From assembly GCA_002840785.1 (NCBI GenBank), contig PHCH01000040.1, forward strand, positions 1 through 46,519: a stretch of 46,519 bases of DNA, in the 5' to 3' direction. Every line of letters starts with the position of its first letter. Positions within the stretch are counted from its first letter, which is position 1. The notes beneath the pieces were generated by a model. The model had not been told where the DNA came from. It worked only from the letters and a program-made list of their open reading frames with translations, and searched no databases. The stretch comes from Betaproteobacteria bacterium HGW-Betaproteobacteria-4. GTDB taxonomy: Bacteria > Pseudomonadota > Gammaproteobacteria > Burkholderiales > Rhodocyclaceae. Both the position numbers and the translations under genes were made by a program. Shown here in pieces: positions 36,124 to 46,519 of the stretch.

Positions 36124-37482
36124 TTACTTTCCGATGCAGAAGCGGCTGAAAATGACGCCGAGAAGGTCATCGGCTGTGAATTCTCCGGTGATCTGACCGA
36201 GCGATTGCTGCGCCAGACGGAGTTCCTCGGCAAAAAGTTCGAGGGCAGGGAAGGCGCCTTCAACGACACATCGAGCGGCAGCGATGTGTTCCTGGGCATC
36301 GGACAGGGCGCGCAGATGGCGCTCGCGGGCAATGAATATGTCTTCCGCCTGGTGCCAGCCGGCGATCCGCAACAACTCCTGACGCAGCAGTTCAATGCCT
36401 TCGCCGGAACGGGCAGACAAGGAGATAGCTATGCTACCCGGCTCGTCATGTCGTTCGGCCTGGGCGCCCGACAGATCGATCTTGTTGTAGATCGTGACGC
36501 GCTTTAGCCGCTCGGGCAGGCGGGCGAGAATTTCCTGATCCGCCGCACTGACGCCGGTTCTCGCATCAACCAGCAGGAGGACCGCATCGGCTCGTTCAAT
36601 TTCCTGCCAGCTACGGGCAATGCCTATCTTTTCAACCTCGTCTTCAGTTTCGCGAAGGCCGGCCGTGTCGATGATGTGTAGCGGAATTCCCTCGATCTGG
36701 ATGGTCGACCGCAGGGCATCGCGGGTGGTGCCGGCAATCGACGTAACGATGGCCAGATCGTCGCCAGCCAGCCGATTGAGTAGTGAGGACTTGCCGACGT
36801 TGGGCTGACCAGCCAGAACGACGTGCAGGCCCGATTGCAGCAGTTTCCCCTGGCCAGCCCGGTCGAATATCTCGGCCAGCTTGAGTTGCAGGTTTTCCAG
36901 ACGGCCAAAGGCATTGGCCGCTTTCAGGAAATCAATGTCTTCTTCCGGGAAATCGAGCGTTGCTTCGACCAGCATGCGCAGATTGATCAGCTCGTCATTC
37001 AGTTCGCCGATGGCCCGCGAGAACTCGCCTTGCAAGGAACGGACGGCAGAACGGGCGGCACTGGCCGTCGCGGCATCGATCAGATCGGCTACCGCCTCGG
37101 CCTGGGCGAGATCCATTTTGCCGTTCAGGAAAGCGCGGCGGCTGAATTCGCCAGGTTCGGCCAGCCTGGCACCAAGATCGAGACAGCGGCCGAGCAGCAT
37201 TTGCATGACGACCGGGCCGCCGTGGCCCTGCAATTCGAGTACGTCTTCGCCGGTAAATGATTGGGGGTTGGGGAAAAACAGCAATATTCCGCTGTCGACC
37301 GTAGCACCGTCGGCTGCCTTGAAGTCGGCCAGCGTCGCGTAGCGCGGCTTGGGGGTCTTTCCGGTCAGCGCAAAAGCAAAGGGCAGCAAATTGCTGCCCG
37401 AAATGCGGATGACGCCGACACCACCACGGCCCGGGGCCGTAGCGATGGCGGCGATGGTGTCTGCGGGTTTTACACCACTCAC
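36124..37482 (-). CDS. mnmE: tRNA uridine-5-carboxymethylaminomethyl GTPase MnmE
   Basis: A 452-residue MnmE (TrmE), full length. It has the N-terminal tetrahydrofolate-binding domain (SGSNLLPFA... GHGGPVVMQ), the GTPase domain with [16 protein letters not shown] and DTAGLRE motifs, and the terminal CIGK motif. With MnmG it modifies wobble uridines in tRNA. It is 3 bases downstream of yidC, so co-transcribed with it. Confidence 0.96.
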   Translation of the reverse strand: MSGVKPADTIAAIATAPGRGGVGVIRISGSNLLPFAFALTGKTPKPRYATLADFKAADGATVDSGILLFFPNPQSFTGEDVLELQGHGGPVVMQMLLGRCLDLGARLAEPGEFSRRAFLNGKMDLAQAEAVADLIDAATASAARSAVRSLQGEFSRAIGELNDELINLRMLVEATLDFPEEDIDFLKAANAFGRLENLQLKLAEIFDRAGQGKLLQSGLHVVLAGQPNVGKSSLLNRLAGDDLAIVTSIAGTTRDALRSTIQIEGIPLHIIDTAGLRETEDEVEKIGIARSWQEIERADAVLLLVDARTGVSAADQEILARLPERLKRVTIYNKIDLSGAQAERHDEPGSIAISLSARSGEGIELLRQELLRIAGWHQAEDIFIARERHLRALSDAQEHIAAARCVVEGAFPALELFAEELRLAQQSLGQITGEFTADDLLGVIFSRFCIGK

Positions 37483-37485
37483 ACC

Positions 37486-39116
37486 TTAGGCTTTCGCATC
37501 GTTGGCAGCCTTGCCGCCACCGTCGATGAGCCGTGTGATCTGCCACTGCTGGGCAATCGAGAGCACGTTGTTGACCACCCAGTAAAGCACCAGACCGGCC
37601 GGGAACCAGAAAAACATGACACCGAAGATCAGCGGCATGGCCATCATGACCTTGGCCTGGATCGGATCCGGCGGCGTCGGGTTGAGCTTGGTCTGGACAA
37701 ACATCGAAACCATCATGATGACTGGCAGGATGTAATACGGGTCCGGCGAGGCCAAGTCATGAATCCAGAGAACCCAGGGCGCATCGCGCATTTCGACGGC
37801 ACCGAGCAGCACCCAGTAGAGCGAGATAAAGACTGGAATCTGGACCAGGATAGGCAGGCAGCCACCAAGCGGATTGACCTTTTCCGTCTGGTACATCTTC
37901 ATCATTTCCTGGTTCAGGCGCTGCTTGTCGTCGCCAAAGCGTTCCTTTAGCTGCGTCAGGCGGGGCGTCAGCACCTTCATCTTGGCCATCGACTTGTAAG
38001 AAGCTGCCGATAGCGGGAAGAAAATGGCCTTGATGATGATGGTCAGAATGACAATCGCCCAGCCCCAGTTGCCGACCAGCTTGTGAATGGCTTCCAGCGC
38101 CCAGAAAATCGGGGCGGCAACCACAGTCAGCCAGCCATAGTCGACGACCAGATCAAGCCCGGCCGCCACTTCCTTGAGGGCAGACTGTTCCTGCGGACCG
38201 GCATACAGGTTGACCGAAGCCACACCTTTGGCCCCCGGCGCAATTTCGGCGACAGGAACGATGACACCGGTCTGGAAGACGTTGCTGCCTTCAATTTTGC
38301 GCATGTAGTACTCGCGCTGGGTCTTTTCCGCCGGCACCCAGGCTGCCACGAAGTAGTGCTGGACCATGGCCAGCCAGCCGTTATCGGCGTGGCCTTGTTG
38401 TCGGCGATATTGCTGAAATCGACCTTCTGATACTTCTCGGCATCGGTATACACAGCCGGGCCGGTAAAGGTCGATACCATCGCGGTTTCGCCAGCCGGCG
38501 CCACATCGTCACGTTGCAGCTGGAAGTAGGCATGCGGGGCAATCGCCTTGTCGCTGCCGTTGGTAATTTCCCATGCCACGTCGATCTGATACGAACCCCG
38601 TTTGAAGGTCAGAATCTTGGCAATGCCAATACCGTTGGTCGCTGCCGATTCCAGACGAACTTTAAGCTCGTTGGCGCCATCGGCCAGGGTCGTTGCACCA
38701 TCCACTCGCTTGAATATCGAGCGATGTGACGGCAATCCTTCGCCGATCAGCCCGCTTTGCGCTGCGTACTGATGTTTGGCCTCAAGCAGCTGGAAAGTTT
38801 TTTCCTTGTCCTCATGCGCCTTGTACTTGAGCAGATCAAGTTCTACCAAATCACCGCCTTGAGCGGAAATGGTGGTCTTGATCAGGTCGGTGGTAACCGT
38901 GAAAGTTTCGGCCGTCGATACGGGAGCCGAAACGGCAGGGGCCACGGGGGCATTGGCTTGCAGAGAAGCCGAAGGCGTTGGTGCAGCGCTACCAGCGGGG
39001 CTTGTTGCCACCGCGTCGGCGGTCGGCTTCGGCTGGTTGTATTTCTGCCAGTTTTCCCAGAGCATGAAGCTCGAGAAAGTGAAAATCATAACCAGTATCA
39101 GGCGTCGAGTATCCAT
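37486..39116 (-). pseudogene. yidC: Membrane protein insertase YidC, split by a one-base frameshift
   Basis: YidC inserts proteins into the inner membrane. The N-terminal part (MDTRRLILVMIFTFSSF, the variable periplasmic domain) and the C-terminal part (helices including [30 protein letters not shown]) are both typical. They lie in different frames that cross near 38391. Adding one C on the plus strand (one G in the message) restores [22 protein letters not shown], giving about 543 residues, the normal size. The gene is essential, so a sequencing error is likely. It starts immediately after the yidD remnant, in frame with it. Confidence 0.85.
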
Positions 39117-39197
39117 GAACAACCGGCAGCTTCGCCCGAGGAAGGGGCTGATCGCGTATTGATAGACGCGAATTAGACCAATCAACAGGTGTTTCAT
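39117..39197 (-). pseudogene. yidD: YidD remnant fused to yidC
   Basis: The first 27 codons match the start of YidD (MKHLLIGLIRVYQYAISPFLG), which normally is about 70 residues with a PSCSQY motif. Here the frame runs from RSCRLF straight into the yidC start, so about 40-45 codons, including the conserved cysteine region, are missing. The ATG overlaps the rnpA stop as usual. A deletion, real or artefactual, of roughly 130-150 bases explains it. Confidence 0.7.
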
Positions 39198-39565
39198 CAA
39201 TCTTCCCGCTTCGGCCGGGGCCGTTGCAGTTTATTCAGCAGGGCCAGGAAATCCTCGGCCAGCAATTTGCCGTCGAGCGGCGCCGGTTTGACAGCCAGCC
39301 TGATCACCAGATCGACTGCCGGCAAGCCAGCCAGCCGAAGCCGGAACTGCTCGCGAACCACGCGCTTGACCTTGTTGCGGTCGACTGCCCGCTTGAGCAG
39401 TTTTTTGGCGACGACAAGACCCAGTCGTGCTTCGCTATTTCCTTCCGGGCGTGGCTGATAGTGCAGCATCAGCAACTTCCCGCGAATTGCCTTCCTGAAA
39501 CCAAAAACGGATGAGAACTCATCCGTTTTTGTCAGGCGATAGCGTCGGGCGAAGGTTTGTTCCAC
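39197..39565 (-). CDS. rnpA: Ribonuclease P protein component
   Basis: A 122-residue RnpA starting with GTG. The RNR-type signature KRAVDRNKVKRVVREQFR is clear. It helps RNase P RNA mature tRNA 5' ends. A perfect 14-bp inverted repeat lies within codons 13-22 (39502-39531), directly downstream of rpmH in the transcript. Confidence 0.94.
   Translation of the reverse strand: MEQTFARRYRLTKTDEFSSVFGFRKAIRGKLLMLHYQPRPEGNSEARLGLVVAKKLLKRAVDRNKVKRVVREQFRLRLAGLPAVDLVIRLAVKPAPLDGKLLAEDFLALLNKLQRPRPKRED
39502..39531 (-). terminator. Perfect inverted repeat near the start of rnpA (possible attenuator)
   Basis: Two 14-bp arms, CAAAAACGGATGAG and its complement, are separated by two bases, and the second arm ends in a T-run on the transcribed strand. 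The stem could pause or end transcription between rpmH and rnpA, matching the common need for far more L34 than RnpA. It is inside the coding sequence. Confidence 0.4.
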
Positions 39566-39582
39566 CTCGCCGAACGTCCGGT

Positions 39583-39699
39583 TTATACGGCCAGACGCGT
39601 GCGACCCTTGGCGCGGCGAGCAGCAATGACTGCACGGCCACCCTTGGTGCGCATACGGACCAGGAAGCCATGGGTGCGCTTGCGGCGCACGACCGACAA
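39583..39699 (-). pseudogene. rpmH: Ribosomal protein L34, 5' end missing
   Basis: The frame [23 protein letters not shown]...RLAV is L34 from residue 9 to the end, stopping at 39583. The invariant start MKRTYQPS is absent; only a TTG at 39697-39699 could start translation, giving 38 instead of 44 residues. Just upstream lies a good promoter whose -10 box is 8 bases from that TTG, so leader, ribosome-binding site and first seven codons all seem deleted. L34 is needed for normal growth, so this may be an assembly error. Confidence 0.75.
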
Positions 39700-39707
39700 A
39701 ACGCGTG

Positions 39708-39737
39708 ATTACACCTTGTTTGATGGTGTTCTGTCAA
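39708..39737 (-). promoter_or_regulatory. Sigma-70 promoter of rpmH-rnpA-yidC
   Basis: On the minus strand TTGACA (39732-39737), an 18-base spacer and TGTAAT (39708-39713). The -35 is perfect. The shortness of the remaining leader is part of the evidence for a deletion at the rpmH start. Confidence 0.7.
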
Positions 39738-39757
39738 GATCAATTAATTTTAAAAGC

Positions 39758-39766
39758 TGTGGATAA
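39758..39766 (-). promoter_or_regulatory. DnaA box (TGTGGATAA) between rpmH and dnaA
   Basis: A perfect TTATCCACA on the minus strand, in the AT-rich stretch between the rpmH promoter and dnaA. It may serve replication or dnaA autoregulation. Confidence 0.7.
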
Positions 39767-39907
39767 CTTCCGTGAATGGGGGTTAAAATCTTGCCTTTGC
39801 TGGCGACTGAGGGTTAGCCAGCCAAATCAAAATAAGTTTTCAAATCAAGTATCTAATAACCGCCATCGGTCTTCAATCCGAATGCGCGGGGAGGAGTGTT
39901 TTCGTCG

Positions 39908-41299
39908 ATGGCCGGTTTCTGGGAATCCTGTTTGCAGCGCTTTGAGCAGGAATTGCCCGCGCAGCAATTCAATACCTGGATCAAGCCCTTGCGGCTCGAA
40001 GGGGAAACCACGGCTCTGGACGACGGTCTGCGCCTTATCGCTCCGAATACCTTCATCCTGAAGTGGGTGCGCGACCGCTATCTGACGCGTATTGAAGAAT
40101 ACAGCCGCAGCTTTTTCTCCGGCCCGGTCAATATCGCCCTGATTATTGGCAGCGGAAAAGCGAGCAATCGGATTGAGGCGGGCAGCGAAGCCAGCGAAAA
40201 ATCTCCCGGCAAGGCTCCTTCCAGTAGCCAGAAAAAGGCGCCTGCAGTCGATAAGCCGCGCGCCAAGAGCGGCAATTACGAAAAATCCCGGCTGTTTCAG
40301 TCCTTCACCTTTGACAATCTAGTGGTCGGCAAGGCCAATGACCTGGCTCGGGCTGCTGCCGTCCAGGTGGCCAACAACCCCGGTGGCGCCTACAACCCGT
40401 TATTCATCTACGGTGGCGCCGGCCTTGGCAAGACTCACCTGATTCACGCCATCGGCAATGCCATCGTCGCCGAAAACCCGGAAAAGATCGTTCGCTACGT
40501 TCATGCCGAGGATTACTACTCGGATGTCGTGCGCGCCTACCAGCAAAAGTCCTTCGACACTTTCAAGCGTACCTATCGTTCGCTCGACGTGCTGTTGCTC
40601 GACGACGTCCAGTTCTTCAACGGCAAGAATCGTTCGCAGGAGGAGTTTTTCTTCCTGTTCAATGCGCTGATCGAAGCCCGCAAGCAGATCATCATCACCT
40701 GCGATACCTATCCGAAGGATATCAACGGCCTCGATGACCGTCTGGTCACGCGCTTCGACTGGGGTCTGACTGTCCAGATCGAGCCGCCGGAACTGGAAAT
40801 GCGCGTTGCCATCCTGAAGAAGAAGGCGGAAGCGGAAGGTATTCATCTCGACGATGAAGTCCCGTTCTTCATCGCCAAGCATTTGCGCTCCAATGTGCGC
40901 GAACTGGAAGGCGCCCTGAAAAAGGTGCTGGCCTACTCGTCCTTCCATGGTCGGGCCATTGCGCTCGACCTGACCAAGGAAGCACTCAAGGACGTTATCG
41001 GTTCGGCCCGTAATGTCGGTATCGACAACATCCAGAAGACCGTCGCCGACTATTACAAGATGAAGGTTGCCGAACTGTTCTCGAAAAAGCGAACCCGCGC
41101 CATTGCCCGGCCGCGTCAGGTCGCCATGTGGCTGTGCCGGGAAGTGACTTCACACAGTTTCCCGGAAATCGGCGATGCCTTTGGCGGTCGCGATCACACC
41201 ACGGTCATTCATGCCGTAAAAACCATCGATGCCTTGCGCCTCAAGGAAAACGAACTCAACCACGACCTGCATGTGTTGCTGCAGGTATTGAAAGGGTGA
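39908..41299 (+). CDS. dnaA: Chromosomal replication initiator DnaA
   Basis: A 463-residue DnaA. Domain I opens with MAGFWESCLQRFEQELP; domain II is a short Ser/Lys-rich linker (about residues 90-125); domain III has Walker A GGAGLGKTH and Walker B VLLLDDVQF; domain IV ends with the DnaA-box-binding signature GGRDHTTVIHA. ATG at 39908 is preferred over GTG at 39896 because GAGGAG at 39891-39896 is correctly spaced for it. It binds the DnaA boxes seen at 35944, 39758 and 41303-41470. Confidence 0.96.
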   Translation: MAGFWESCLQRFEQELPAQQFNTWIKPLRLEGETTALDDGLRLIAPNTFILKWVRDRYLTRIEEYSRSFFSGPVNIALIIGSGKASNRIEAGSEASEKSPGKAPSSSQKKAPAVDKPRAKSGNYEKSRLFQSFTFDNLVVGKANDLARAAAVQVANNPGGAYNPLFIYGGAGLGKTHLIHAIGNAIVAENPEKIVRYVHAEDYYSDVVRAYQQKSFDTFKRTYRSLDVLLLDDVQFFNGKNRSQEEFFFLFNALIEARKQIIITCDTYPKDINGLDDRLVTRFDWGLTVQIEPPELEMRVAILKKKAEAEGIHLDDEVPFFIAKHLRSNVRELEGALKKVLAYSSFHGRAIALDLTKEALKDVIGSARNVGIDNIQKTVADYYKMKVAELFSKKRTRAIARPRQVAMWLCREVTSHSFPEIGDAFGGRDHTTVIHAVKTIDALRLKENELNHDLHVLLQVLKG

Positions 41300-41508
41300 G
41301 GTTGTCGATAAGTCTGGGGAAAAGCTGTGTATGAATTGTGGATCATATGGAATTACCCACTTTGTGGGAAAATTGTCCGAATTTCACCCACAGGAAATCC
41401 AGTCGTTTTCGCAGACCGTAAAATTTGATTCAAACATCTGAAATTAAACGTATTTTTTCAGTTATTCACAGAATTGTTCCCGATATAGTCTACTTAGGAA
41501 TTTAATTT
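41300..41508. other. dnaA-dnaN intergenic region with DnaA boxes (candidate oriC)
   Basis: This 209-base, AT-rich space holds several DnaA-box-like sequences: TGTCGATAA (41303-41311, one mismatch), TGTGGATCA (41337-41345, one mismatch), TGTGGGAAA near 41363 (one mismatch) and TTATTCACA (41462-41470, perfect to TTATNCACA). A long AT stretch (GATTCAAACATCTGAAATTAA) lies between them. It is the usual oriC position in many bacteria. Confidence 0.6.
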
Positions 41509-42520
41509 ATGGTTCTTATCAAAACCCAAAGAGACACGCTTCTGGCCCCGCTCCACCGACATCGAAATCCAGATCACGACAAGCACCGAAGGTGCCGGCG
41601 GCGATGGTGACGGCGCGGTGACAGTGGGTGCCCGCAAGCTGCAGGAAATCCTGCGTTCGCTGCCGGATACCACCGAAGTCAGCCTGGTTCTCGAAGACAA
41701 GCGGCTGCTCGTGCGCGGCGGCAAGAGCCGGTTCAGCCTGCAGACCCTGCCGGCCGACGACTTCCCGCGCATGACGGTCAATGAAGGCGAAACCAAACAG
41801 TTTTCGATGTCGCAAAAGGCTTTCCGCCAGTTGATCAGCAAGACCCAGTATTCGATGGCGGCGCAGGATGTGCGTTACTACCTGAACGGCCTGCTGCTGC
41901 TGGTCGAAGGCAAGGAATTGCGCGCCGTGGCGACCGACGGTCACCGCCTGGCCTACGCCAGCGTCGAGATCGACACCGACCTGCCGCGTCAGGAAATGAT
42001 CCTGCCGCGTAAGACCGTGCTTGAACTGAACCGTCTGCTGCTCGACAACGACGATGCGCTGAACATTACCTTGACGCCGAACCAGGTGCGCTTTGCTTTC
42101 GGTTCCGTGGTCCTGGTTTCCAAGTTGATCGACGGCAAGTTCCCCGATTACGAGCGCGTCGTTCCGGCAACGCTTAAGAACCACATGAAGGTTGGCCGTC
42201 AGACGCTGATGCAGGCCATGCAACGCGCTGCCATTTTGACTAACGAAAAATTCCGTGGCGTTCGCGTCGTTCTCGGTGAAAACAGCCTGAAACTGATCGC
42301 CGCCAACGCCGAGCAGGAAGAAGCCGTCGAAGAAATCGAAGTCGACTACACCGGCGATGTCATCGATGTCGGCTTCAATGTCGGCTATCTGCTCGACGTG
42401 CTCAACAACATCCACACTGAAGAAATTCAGTGGAGTTTCAACGACGCCAATTCCAGCGCGCTGATCACTGTCCCTGGCAACGACCGCTTCAAGTACGTCG
42501 TGATGCCGATGCGCATCTGA
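41509..42520 (+). pseudogene. dnaN: DNA polymerase III beta clamp, internal deletion near the start
   Basis: DnaN is the sliding clamp. ATG at 41509 gives MVLIKTQRDTLLAPL, the normal N-terminus. The frame then fails, and the plus-one frame continues with TDIEIQITTSTEGAGG and the rest of the clamp to the VMPMRI C-terminus. The conserved stretch between (VTGIVERRHTLPIL... ) is absent. Total coding matter is about 336 residues instead of about 368, so roughly 97 bases are missing at about 41553. As dnaN is essential, a sequence error or a second copy must be considered. A terminator follows. Confidence 0.85.
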
Positions 42521-42524
42521 TTGA

Positions 42525-45083
<2,559 letters not shown>

Positions 45084-45151
45084 CAGTTTGTTGTCGGGTG
45101 ACACAGAAAGTGAAAACTGTGCCAAGTTACTGAAAAATTACTGACACAGAT

Positions 45152-45185
45152 AATGAAAAAGGCTCCGAAAGGAGCCTTTTTCATT
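45152..45185. terminator. Rho-independent terminator after gyrB
   Basis: A 15-bp stem AATGAAAAAGGCTCC with a GAAA loop and the complement ending in TTTTTCATT. The A- and T-runs make it work in both directions. Confidence 0.85.
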
Positions 45186-45284
45186 GGTTTGCTGGTTCTA
45201 GTTGCGGCAGTTGGCATACATTCGATTTCAAGCGAGCTCCATGACAAGTAGAATGCCCATATAAAACTCCCTATTGAGATTTGT

Positions 45285-46424
45285 ATGAGTACATCAACAG
45301 CAAATGCCTTAAGAATTGTCGGCGAAGCTGCGCAGAGCACTGACGCACAGGATGTAAAAATACCTCGCTTGAAAGACCGGCTGACAGAAGAGCTGGTGAT
45401 TGCTTTGGTTGGTCCAGTTGGATCTGGATGTTCGACTACCTACGAGATATTGCTGAGCGAACTTGAGAGCCAATATTCATATTCGGTCCATTACTACAAA
45501 CTTAGTGATTACATATCAGAGAGCGCCAAACTCATTGAAGCTGATATGGGCCAAAACCTATCTGCAGCCGAGCGCGTTGATCGTATGCAGACAGTGGGTG
45601 ACGAACTAAGAAAAATTTGTGGAAGCTCCTATCTGGCCGCCAAAGCTGTCGAGAAGATTGCTGAGCATCGTGACACCGAAGGCTTTGGCAAAGCAACAGA
45701 TGGTTCAGCAGTGCCTAAAAAGCTTCGCCAAGTCCACATAATCGACTCTATTAAGCACCCTGAGGAACTCAAACTTTTACGTGCCACATATGGCGATATC
45801 TTCTGGTTAATCGGTGTGTTCGCTCCTCAGTCCGTTCGAGAACAACGGCTTACGATTCAGCAAAGCCTGGATAAAGAGTCATTAGGTGCAATCATGCAGC
45901 GGGATTACCGCGAGGAGGATGACCACGGCCAAAAAGTTCGCGATGTCTTTTTCCAGGCTGATTTTTTTGTTAGAAATGACCAAGAGAACAAGATTCAGTT
46001 GGAAAAATCGATAAATCGGTTCCTTGATATTATTTTTGGAAATCCTGTCCATACGCCGACCCGCGATGAGTCATCGATGTATGCAGCATATGCCGAGGCT
46101 GCAAAATCTGCCTGTCTATCGCGCCAAGTTGGTGCAGCAGTCGTAAGTCCGGATGGAGAGTTAATTGGTGTAGGTAGAAATGATGTTCCGCAATATCGCG
46201 GCGGTCTTTATACCGAGGATGCTGGTGATGGCGATCATCGTTGCCACGCATGGCAGGACAAACGCTGCCACAATGACAAAAGGAAGGATGTGCTGTATCG
46301 ACAAATCTTCGCGAGGCTAAGAAAGGATGGTCTATTAGTAGATCATGCGAAGTATGAGGATGTGACTAAAGCGCTCAAATCGACAGATGCCAAGCAGTTG
46401 ATTGAGTATTCTAGGGCTGTGTGA
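45285..46424 (+). pseudogene. Anti-phage dCTP deaminase-type protein, truncated by an IS element
   Basis: The remaining 379 codons have an N-terminal P-loop NTPase-like part (GPVGSGCSTT at residues 43-52) and the start of a dCMP/cytidine-deaminase domain (SACLSRQVGAAVVSPDGELIGVGRNDVP). The product ends in IEYSRAV; in this family HAE follows, the zinc-binding and catalytic motif. The later PCxxC motif is also lost. Intact homologues deplete dCTP upon phage infection. The IS3-type end starts at the stop codon. Base composition is clearly AT-richer than the neighbours, suggesting acquisition. This copy cannot be an active deaminase. Confidence 0.83.
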
Positions 46425-46519
46425 GGTGCCCCCCATAAACAGTGCCACAAGCAATTTAGTAAAGTCCGTTTTCGAGAAGGAGAATGGACTTGAAGAAGCG
46501 GTTTTCAGAAGAGCAGATC
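46422..46519 (+). mobile_element. Left end of an IS3-family insertion sequence (cut by window end)
   Basis: The left inverted repeat TGAGGTGCCCCCCATAAAC begins at 46422. A GAGAAGGAG ribosome-binding site and the start of the first transposase frame follow. The right end is outside the window. Confidence 0.75.
46484..46519 (+). CDS. IS3-family transposase OrfA (first 12 codons)
   Basis: MDLKKRFSEEQI matches the opening of IS3-family OrfA proteins, which bind the inverted repeats through an N-terminal helix-turn-helix. Only the start is in the window. AAGGAG is 3 bases upstream of the ATG. Confidence 0.7.
   Translation, partial: MDLKKRFSEEQI

Noticed and set aside
37294..37310. GTCGACCGTAGC in mnmE as a repeat copy
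   Set aside because: Too short a match, with no second half; the encoded MnmE residues are ordinary.

Overview
The window is high-GC DNA with short intergenic spaces. I read it as a betaproteobacterial chromosome, most likely Rhodocyclales (Dechloromonas/Azonexus-like). That assignment is an inference from protein style and the origin gene order, not from a database search. The sequence spans the replication-origin neighbourhood: minus-strand rpmH-rnpA-yidD-yidC-mnmE and plus-strand dnaA-dnaN-gyrB lie around consensus DnaA boxes. Four parS-like sites (GTTTCACGTGAAAC and one-base variants) are spread from 1.9 to 42.6 kb.

Layout. 1-9.7 kb holds housekeeping genes: the end of a P-type cation ATPase, a 2Fe-2S ferredoxin-like protein, an alpha/beta hydrolase, a NodI-like ABC ATPase, a HAD phosphatase, a B12/radical-SAM protein, a shortened NodJ-like permease, cutA and dsbD. 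10.4-33.1 kb is a large aryl-polyene (APE)/xanthomonadin-type biosynthetic region. Its plus-strand operon (10495-25082) carries ACPs, ketosynthases, a chain-length factor, an AMP-ligase, two dehydratases, an acyltransferase, LolA and MMPL transport proteins, a methyltransferase and a FabG-type reductase. Its minus-strand operon (33075 to about 26852) carries a halogenase-like flavoprotein, a XanB2-like chorismatase, an OmpV/MipA protein, an acyltransferase, a glycosyltransferase, an antiporter and a thioredoxin. The likely logic is that the chorismatase makes a hydroxybenzoate starter and the AMP-ligase loads it on an ACP. The ketosynthases, reductase and dehydratases then extend it to a polyene, tailoring enzymes methylate and possibly halogenate it, and the acyltransferase, LolA and MMPL proteins attach and move it to the outer membrane.

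33.4-45.1 kb holds a second B12/radical-SAM protein, a TSUP permease and the origin cluster. 45.3 kb to the end is AT-richer and looks acquired: an anti-phage dCTP-deaminase-type gene cut by an IS3-family element just before its HAE zinc/catalytic motif.

Two features cross the whole window. First, a dispersed repeat of about 40 bp (core CYACGGTCAACCGGAAAAA, then GGCCAAAA and CGAAA) occurs about ten times in 33 kb, both between genes and in frame inside genes. I do not recognise it. Second, several conserved genes carry small deletions or single-base frameshifts: rpmH, yidD, yidC, dnaN, the first ACP, the NodJ-like permease and a small secreted protein. Because rpmH, yidC and dnaN are essential, sequence or assembly error is the most economical explanation, and should be excluded before biology is inferred.
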